7,907 nucleotides of DNA from Nitrospira sp. Lineage in GTDB: Bacteria; Nitrospirota; Nitrospiria; Nitrospirales; Nitrospiraceae. Shown here one piece after another: positions 3,920-7,907 of this stretch. How positions within the stretch are numbered: position 1 is the stretch's first letter; the number at the start of each line of letters is the position of its first letter. The stretch is from the NCBI GenBank assembly GCA_015904075.1, contig JABMDH010000097.1, positions 5,567-13,473 on the forward strand, written 5' to 3'. Below the pieces are notes generated by a model. The model was not told the DNA's origin. It worked only from the letters and a program-made list of their open reading frames with translations, and searched no databases. The position numbers were made by a program, and so were the translations under genes.

Positions 3920-5016
3920 GCCCTTTTTCGCGTATAGAACGGCGGCTTGACCACTATCGCGGGAAGGGCCTTGCCTCTGATATCAACGGCGATGGAGGTC
4001 CCCGGAGCGGCATAGGCCGCTGACACATAGCCCAATCCGATCCCCTTTTGTAAGCGAGGCGACAGATTGCCGCTGCTCACGTCGCCGACTGGATTCGACG
4101 TGGCAGGATCAAGAATCTTGAATCCATGCCGTGGGACACCTTTTTCCAGAAGCTCGAAGGCAATGAATCGGCGGCCTGGCCCCGCTTGCTTCTGAGACCA
4201 TACTGCATCGCGACCGATAAAATCTCCCTTGGTGAAACTCACGGCCCATTCCACGCCGGCTTCAATCGGCGTCGTTGCTTCATCAATATCATTGCCATAG
4301 AGCAGATAGCCCATCTCCAGGCGCAAGAGATCGCGCGCACCGAGTCCTGCGGGCTTGGCGCCAACGGACTGCCCCCTGTCCAGTAGCGCATACCAGACTG
4401 GCGCCGGCGATCCATAGACATAGAACTCATAACCAAATTCACCCGTATAGCCGGTGCGGGCGACCAGGCAAGGGACCGACTCGATCGTGACCATGGTCGA
4501 CGCTCTGAGCGTGAGCGCATCCAGCACCGTTGATCCAAAGGTTGCCACGATGGCCCGCGTGGCGGGACCCTGCAGAGCAATCTGCGCGATATCCGCCGAA
4601 CGATCATGGATTCGACAGTTGGAAGCGCGTGCGCCATGCTCCAGCAGCCATGAATGAATCTTGTCGCGATTAGACGCATTCACGCACAGGAGATATTCAT
4701 TCGGACCGGCCAACCGATAGACAAAGATATCGTCTTTGATACCCCCCTGCCGGTTGCAGACCATCGAATACTGCGCGTGCAGAGGCTGAAGCGCAGCGAC
4801 GTCATTAGTGGTGACTCCTTGCAGAAAGCCCAGGGCGCCAGACCCACTGACTTCGATACGGCCCATGTGACTCACATCGAACAGCCCGGCTTTGGTCCTG
4901 ACCGTCTGATACTCATCAACTACTCCACCGTACTGGATGGGCATTTCCCAGCCGGCAAAGTCGACGAGCTTGGCGCCGGCCTCGCGATGTTGGGCGATGA
5001 GCGGAGTCTGTTGCAT
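3916..5016 (-). CDS. gcvT: Aminomethyltransferase, glycine cleavage system T protein
   Basis: GcvT takes the aminomethyl group from the lipoyl arm of GcvH and transfers the methylene to tetrahydrofolate, giving 5,10-methylene-THF and ammonia in the cytoplasm. The protein has 366 residues, a normal family length. Numbered from this start, key stretches are LVDFAGWEMPIQYGG (17-31), FDVSHMG (46-52), GGIKDDIFVYR (91-101) with the D95-D96 pair that includes the folate-site aspartate, then ARTGYTGEFGYEFYV, PAGLGARDLLRLEMG and a C-terminal domain containing GLGYV. I prefer the second of two adjacent ATGs (5016 rather than 5019) because AGGA (5022-5025) is only 2 nt from the first and 5 nt from the second. 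The FKBP gene lies 64-67 nt upstream and the Nudix gene 38 nt downstream on the same strand. gcvH and gcvP are not in the window, and I saw no glycine riboswitch upstream. Confidence 0.96.
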   Translation of the reverse strand: MQQTPLIAQHREAGAKLVDFAGWEMPIQYGGVVDEYQTVRTKAGLFDVSHMGRIEVSGSGALGFLQGVTTNDVAALQPLHAQYSMVCNRQGGIKDDIFVYRLAGPNEYLLCVNASNRDKIHSWLLEHGARASNCRIHDRSADIAQIALQGPATRAIVATFGSTVLDALTLRASTMVTIESVPCLVARTGYTGEFGYEFYVYGSPAPVWYALLDRGQSVGAKPAGLGARDLLRLEMGYLLYGNDIDEATTPIEAGVEWAVSFTKGDFIGRDAVWSQKQAGPGRRFIAFELLEKGVPRHGFKILDPATSNPVGDVSSGNLSPRLQKGIGLGYVSAAYAAPGTSIAVDIRGKALPAIVVKPPFYTRKRA

Positions 5017-5042
5017 CATAGTCCTGTTGAGACCGTCGTTAT

Positions 5043-5061
5043 CGGCTGAGGAAATCAGCCG
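5043..5061. other. Intercistronic hairpin between the FKBP gene and gcvT
   Basis: CGGCTGA (5043-5049) and TCAGCCG (5055-5061) form a perfect 7-bp stem with a 5-nt loop. Outside it, AGACCG (5031-5036) and CGGTCT (5070-5075) can pair as a second, outer 6-bp stem. No T-tract follows on the minus strand, so it is not an intrinsic terminator. An effect on mRNA processing or relative expression within the run is possible but not shown. Confidence 0.45.
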
Positions 5062-5083
5062 CAGCAGTCCGGTCTGTCTATCC

Positions 5084-5527
5084 CTACCGAACCGCTAGCA
5101 ATTCGACATCGAAGATGAGTGTGGCATTTGGCGGGATCACTCCACCGGCCCCGCGCGAACCATAGCCCAGGTCTGAAGGAATCGTCAGTTTGCGTTTGCC
5201 GCCGACCTTCATGCCTTGGACCCCTTCATCCCAGCCCTTGATAACCCGTCCGGCACCGAGAGGAAATGAAAAGGGCTGGCCACGATCGACGGAACTGTCG
5301 AATTTCTTCCCATTCTCCAGCCACCCCGTGTAATGGACACTCACGGTCTTGCCGGCGACGGCGACATCGCCCGCCCCTACAGCCTGATCGATATATTTAA
5401 GCCCGGATGCAGTGACCGTCTCCCCGGCGTTCGAGCCCTTGTCGTTCGCAGCCATAGTGCCTCCCCATCCGAATAGTGGTGTAAAAGCCAACGTCATGAT
5501 GATGCCCAGGGTGACTCGGCGTCTCAT
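5084..5527 (-). CDS. Exported FKBP-type peptidyl-prolyl cis-trans isomerase
   Basis: The protein has 147 residues and should speed prolyl isomerisation of proteins outside the cytoplasm. Residues 1-26 ([15 protein letters not shown], then TMA) form a signal peptide with probable cleavage after TMA. No lipobox Cys is present, so it should be soluble in the periplasm. One FKBP domain fills about 40-147. Against human FKBP12 the active-site residues align with a constant offset of 40 and no gaps: Y66, F76, D77, F86, V95, I96, W99, Y122 and F139. The enzyme is therefore probably active and FK506-type ligands could fit. The start is secure: AAGGAGGA (5531-5538) ends 3 nt before the ATG. It lies 56 nt after the FIST gene and 64-67 nt before gcvT on the same strand. 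A 5-bp inverted repeat (5541-5545 with 5551-5555) just upstream of the ribosome binding site could modulate translation. Confidence 0.94.
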   Translation of the reverse strand: MRRRVTLGIIMTLAFTPLFGWGGTMAANDKGSNAGETVTASGLKYIDQAVGAGDVAVAGKTVSVHYTGWLENGKKFDSSVDRGQPFSFPLGAGRVIKGWDEGVQGMKVGGKRKLTIPSDLGYGSRGAGGVIPPNATLIFDVELLAVR

Positions 5528-5583
5528 ACGTCCTCCTTATGCCGTATCGAACGGCGTTGCGAATGATGCCCCTGTGTACGTCG

Positions 5584-6801
5584 TTACTTGTGCAGATCCT
5601 GCTCCGCAAAGAGCGCCATGCAGGCCGTATAGCCATGCAGGAAGTTTCTGCCACCAACCGGCCCGATTTCACCCTGCGCAAAAAATCCTGCCAGAGGGAT
5701 CGAACCCAACCGATCCGCCATCGTCGCTGCGTCGTGATTGGGCTTCCCAAACAAGCCCCGTCCCCGTCCACAGCAACTGAACATAAGGGCTCCAAGCGGC
5801 TGATGGCGATGCGCCGCCCGATCGGCAGCCAGCAGTAAATTCAAGTCCTCACTGGCCGATCTGGCGTCTCGAAGTTGAAATTGCACGGTTTGCCCTTCCT
5901 GCACGACATCGCCAACCGCTACCGATCCGGCCGTTTGATCAGCCCCGACGAGATTCCTGACAAGAAAATCTCCCCGCTCGAACCGATCCCGATGTTCATC
6001 GATGACGATGCCAAGATGTAAGGCCCGATGGGCGTGGCGCCGGTCTTCCTCCGGCAATGACTCAAAGACCGCCTGTAACCGATCCAGGGCCGGCACACCG
6101 CCGAGCTCATAAATAAGATTGTGCTCAGCTTTTGTGACGACGAACCGGTCACCGATCAGCCGGCATCCTTGTGAGATGACCGGGCGGACATCCACCGGTC
6201 CGGACAGCTGCACTCCGACTAATCCACCCGTAAGCACTTCGCCTTGGAAGATCAACCGGTTCTCTCCCTCACCCTGCCCCCCTCCGGCTAATCCGCCGAT
6301 GGCCTTGGTTCCCGGATACCGTTCATCGATGAGTCCAAGAACTTCTCGCATCGGGGTGGTGAACGGATCGGCCAACAGGAGAAATGAGGACTGTCTCGCA
6401 CTCGATTCAGGCCAACCGGATAGCCGAAACTGATCTTGCACGGGCGAAAACGACGACCGAATCGGCTCCAGTGTCACCTCCGGCAATGATGCCGCCCAGA
6501 GCGTGATCGCCGGAGCTGTTTCCAATTCTTCTGCACCGGCAATCACCCCTTCCCCGCTGCACCCGACCATCATGCGCGGGTGAAGAGATTGCCGGATCAT
6601 GGCCGCTAAGAGCTCGGCTTTTGACGCATGATGGGCTGAAAAAAACAGACAGACCAGATCGATCGACGTGCGGTCGAATTTGGCCCGGATTTCATCGGCA
6701 AGGTCGCGAGCCGCCGCCTCCGTATCCGATCGTTTAGACAACGCTGACGCAAAGCGTAAGGCAACGGTCTGAGACGACGATGGAGGAGAAAGGCTCGGCA
6801 T
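5584..6801 (-). CDS. FIST-domain sensory protein (FIST_N plus FIST_C), stand-alone
   Basis: The protein has 405 residues. FIST domains are predicted small-ligand-binding sensor modules, often attached to signalling outputs such as methyl-accepting or cyclase domains. Here the two FIST halves stand alone. FIST_N covers about 40-225, with VGCSGEGVIAG (79-89) and the Gly-rich IGGLAGGGQG (168-177). FIST_C covers about 230-390, with SCCGRGRGLFG (342-352) and GFFAQGEIGPVGGRNFLHGY (372-391), the most typical C-terminal signature. There is no signal peptide, transmembrane segment or output domain, so it probably acts in the cytoplasm through a partner. The ATG at 6801 lacks a good ribosome binding site. 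It lies 26 nt after a 75-residue helical protein, so coupled translation or a slightly different start is possible. The ligand cannot be read from sequence. Confidence 0.88.
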   Translation of the reverse strand: MPSLSPPSSSQTVALRFASALSKRSDTEAAARDLADEIRAKFDRTSIDLVCLFFSAHHASKAELLAAMIRQSLHPRMMVGCSGEGVIAGAEELETAPAITLWAASLPEVTLEPIRSSFSPVQDQFRLSGWPESSARQSSFLLLADPFTTPMREVLGLIDERYPGTKAIGGLAGGGQGEGENRLIFQGEVLTGGLVGVQLSGPVDVRPVISQGCRLIGDRFVVTKAEHNLIYELGGVPALDRLQAVFESLPEEDRRHAHRALHLGIVIDEHRDRFERGDFLVRNLVGADQTAGSVAVGDVVQEGQTVQFQLRDARSASEDLNLLLAADRAAHRHQPLGALMFSCCGRGRGLFGKPNHDAATMADRLGSIPLAGFFAQGEIGPVGGRNFLHGYTACMALFAEQDLHK

Positions 6802-6827
6802 TTGTGCGTGAAGAATGATTCGTGCGG

Positions 6828-7055
6828 TCAGACACCCGGGTCCATACGTTGGGAGCGAGTCTGCGCGAGCTTTTTATAGTATCGCCAAAGATACGAATGA
6901 TAATCGTCTACCTGCGCGAGCAGATAGTGCAGCTCCGTCGGATCTTCCGTCTCAAGCGCGTGCATCAGCCTTGCTTTAAGGAACTCCGCAAACGCTTCCG
7001 TCTTTTGCACCGCCGTCAGCAGTTGGAGTCCGCCACCGATTTGATAGTCACCCAT
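6828..7055 (-). CDS. Small helical protein of unknown function, first gene of the FIST run
   Basis: The protein has 75 residues and I do not recognise it. After a Gly-containing start (MGDYQIGGG) it is predicted to be mostly helical. Leu/Ala-rich stretches at about 10-36 (LQLLTAVQKTEAFAEFLKAR) and 40-66 are separated by TEDPTE, and the second is rich in aromatic residues (DDYHSYLWRYYKKL). This gives a helical-hairpin appearance. There is no Cys, signal peptide or membrane segment. The ATG at 7055 is supported by GAGGAG (7065-7070) 9 nt upstream. Its stop is 26 nt before the FIST protein start on the same strand, so the two are likely co-expressed and could work together. That is inferred from position only. 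Confidence 0.72.
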   Translation of the reverse strand: MGDYQIGGGLQLLTAVQKTEAFAEFLKARLMHALETEDPTELHYLLAQVDDYHSYLWRYYKKLAQTRSQRMDPGV

Positions 7056-7089
7056 GGATGTACGCTCCTCAATTGATCAAACCGTCGGA

Positions 7090-7119
7090 AGAATAGCGAG
7101 GGGAGGATAGGAATTGCAA
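7090..7119 (-). promoter_or_regulatory. Possible sigma-70-type promoter for the FIST-FKBP-gcvT-Nudix run
   Basis: On the minus strand TTGCAA (7114-7119) and TATTCT (7090-7095) are separated by 18 nt. Each matches 4 of 6 positions of the -35 and -10 consensus. The pair sits about 30 nt upstream of the ribosome binding site of the first gene (7065-7070). It is the best pair I can find in the 203-nt spacer 7056-7258, but such weak matches are common by chance. Confidence 0.25.
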
Positions 7120-7258
7120 GGACGAGTGACGAGGTAAGGCCAGCGCCTCTTGACTTTAGCAAAGGAGAGATCTGAGCGGTGGCGCGCGCGTATTCGGGCT
7201 GCTTTTGCCGGCTGCCCCGTTGAACGTCGTATGTGTCTCGTGAAACCCCGGTTGCCTG

Positions 7259-7907
7259 TTACAATGGGTGACCGTCGGCATCAAGTCGCATGATGCGGAG
7301 GCCTACAATAGTCTTGTGGACAGTACGCCGGCCGCTCACAGACACATCCCCGCTGCCATCCGTTGTCGAGACCACGTTCCGCACGATGTTCTCTACGCCG
7401 GTCTCAAGAGCAAGCCCGGCGTCGCCGATGTCGTCTCCATTGATCCTCGCCATATCGTTGACCGTCGCACCGTGATAGCTGGCAAAGATCCCGCCCACAT
7501 ACACATCGCCACTGCCGTCCATGGCCGTGGCCACACTCCTCACGGGATGGTCCATGCCCATGCCCACATTGAAACTCTCATCGATCGCGCCATTCGCCTT
7601 GAGCCGCACGAGGTAATTGGCCGCCGTGCCGTTATACCTGGTGAAGGCCCCCCCCACATACACATCGCCGCTGTCTCCCGTTGCCGGAGCCACACTCCAC
7701 ACAGTATTGTCGAATCCTGCCCCAAGCATGAAATCCGCATCGATCGTGCCATCCGCATTCAGACGCACCAGCCGAGTCACCGCCCTGCCGTTATAGGTAC
7801 TAAACTGGCCACCGACATACACGTCGCCACTGCCATCGGTCGCCGGAGCCACGGTATATACCGTGCCATCAAACCCTGTTCCGACATTGAAGTCCGTATC
7901 GACGGTG
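7259..7907 (-). CDS. Delta-60/beta-propeller-type repeat protein, C-terminal part (start outside the window)
   Basis: The frame is open to the right edge of the window, with no stop between 7259 and 7907, and ends at TAA (7259-7261). It gives at least 215 residues built from 53-residue units with the pattern DGSGDVYVGG-x-F-x-x-YNG, then LVRLNADGTID-x-x-F, then G-x-GFD-x-x-V-x-SVAPAT. This fits the delta-60 repeat class (RLNADGxxDxxF core), which is thought to form propeller-like beta structures in large surface or secreted proteins. The last full unit is diverged (ARINGDDIGDAGLALE) and the final partial unit (DGSGDVSVSG, then RLDADGHPL) has lost the aromatic/NYNG part. A GTG at 7852 could be mistaken for a start, but the repeat continues upstream of it, so it is internal. 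No C-terminal sorting signal is visible; localisation depends on the missing N-terminus. Confidence 0.85.
   Translation of the reverse strand, partial: TVDTDFNVGTGFDGTVYTVAPATDGSGDVYVGGQFSTYNGRAVTRLVRLNADGTIDADFMLGAGFDNTVWSVAPATGDSGDVYVGGAFTRYNGTAANYLVRLKANGAIDESFNVGMGMDHPVRSVATAMDGSGDVYVGGIFASYHGATVNDMARINGDDIGDAGLALETGVENIVRNVVSTTDGSGDVSVSGRRTVHKTIVGLRIMRLDADGHPL
7262..7837 (-). repeat. Tandem 159-bp coding repeats of the delta-60 protein
   Basis: Exact 159-nt (53-codon) units run 7837-7679, 7678-7520 and 7519-7361, followed by a 99-nt partial unit 7360-7262. A further partial unit (23 codons) lies between 7838 and the window edge. Phrases such as GGCGATGTGTATGT recur at equivalent positions in the first units, so similarity survives at the DNA level and falls off towards the 3' end of the gene. 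Such arrays can expand or shrink by recombination. Confidence 0.8.

Noticed and set aside
5020..5083. Glycine riboswitch upstream of gcvT
   Set aside because: The spacer is only about 64-67 nt, too short for the known tandem glycine aptamers, and shows just a simple hairpin.
7182..7193. Alternating GCGCGCGCGTAT as a possible Z-DNA-forming stretch
   Set aside because: Twelve alternating bases in a GC-rich genome are weak evidence and nothing else at the site suggests a function.
7852..7907. Start of the delta-60 protein at GTG 7852
   Set aside because: The same frame stays open to the window edge and encodes another partial repeat unit (DTDFNVGTGFDGTVYTV), so the GTG is an internal valine codon.

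Overview
The window looks like bacterial chromosome with moderately high GC (by eye), and most of its genes are ordinary housekeeping genes. The gene set, the style of the proteins and short 7-nt tandem repeats in the spacers are compatible with a Nitrospira-like member of the Nitrospirota. That assignment is a guess from general familiarity, because no rRNA or lineage marker is present.

Layout, left to right: (1) 2-130, the last 42 codons of an unidentified plus-strand gene. (2) 220-630 (+), arfB, a stop-codon-independent ribosome-rescue hydrolase. (3) 762-1412 (-), an exported TPR-type helical-repeat protein. (4) 1665-2456 (-), fabI, the enoyl-ACP reductase of fatty acid synthesis. (5) 2457-2926, a 470-nt divergent spacer packed with regulatory-looking sequence. 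(6) 2927-3127 (+), a 66-residue secreted protein very rich in Lys, Glu and Asp, closed by a strong intrinsic terminator at 3158-3203. (7) 7055 down to 3353 (-), a closely spaced unidirectional run: a 75-residue helical protein, a FIST sensory-domain protein, an exported FKBP prolyl isomerase, gcvT and a NudF-type Nudix hydrolase. The gaps in this run are 26-67 nt, so it may be one operon. (8) 7259-7907 (-), the C-terminal end of a delta-60/beta-propeller-type repeat protein that continues past the right edge.

The most interesting signal is regulatory. Two sequences fit the sigma-54 (RpoN) -24/-12 promoter, each with GG-N10-GC spacing. One (minus, 1466-1481, TGGCAC-N5-TTGCT) lies directly upstream of the exported TPR gene. 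The other (plus, 2843-2857, GGCAC-N5-TTGCT) lies directly upstream of the small secreted Lys/Glu-rich gene. Each has an IHF-consensus match 55-75 nt upstream of the predicted start (one 12/13, one 13/13). The first also has a long dyad, GTTCTTCC-N5-GGAAGAAC, centred near -82, where an activator of sigma-54 would normally bind. This suggests that two otherwise uncharacterised envelope or exported proteins flanking fabI are switched on by enhancer-binding proteins.

The remaining genes cover translation rescue (arfB), lipid synthesis (fabI), one-carbon metabolism (gcvT), nucleotide-sugar clean-up (nudF-like) and periplasmic folding (FKBP). No mobile element, CRISPR array, tRNA or rRNA was seen.
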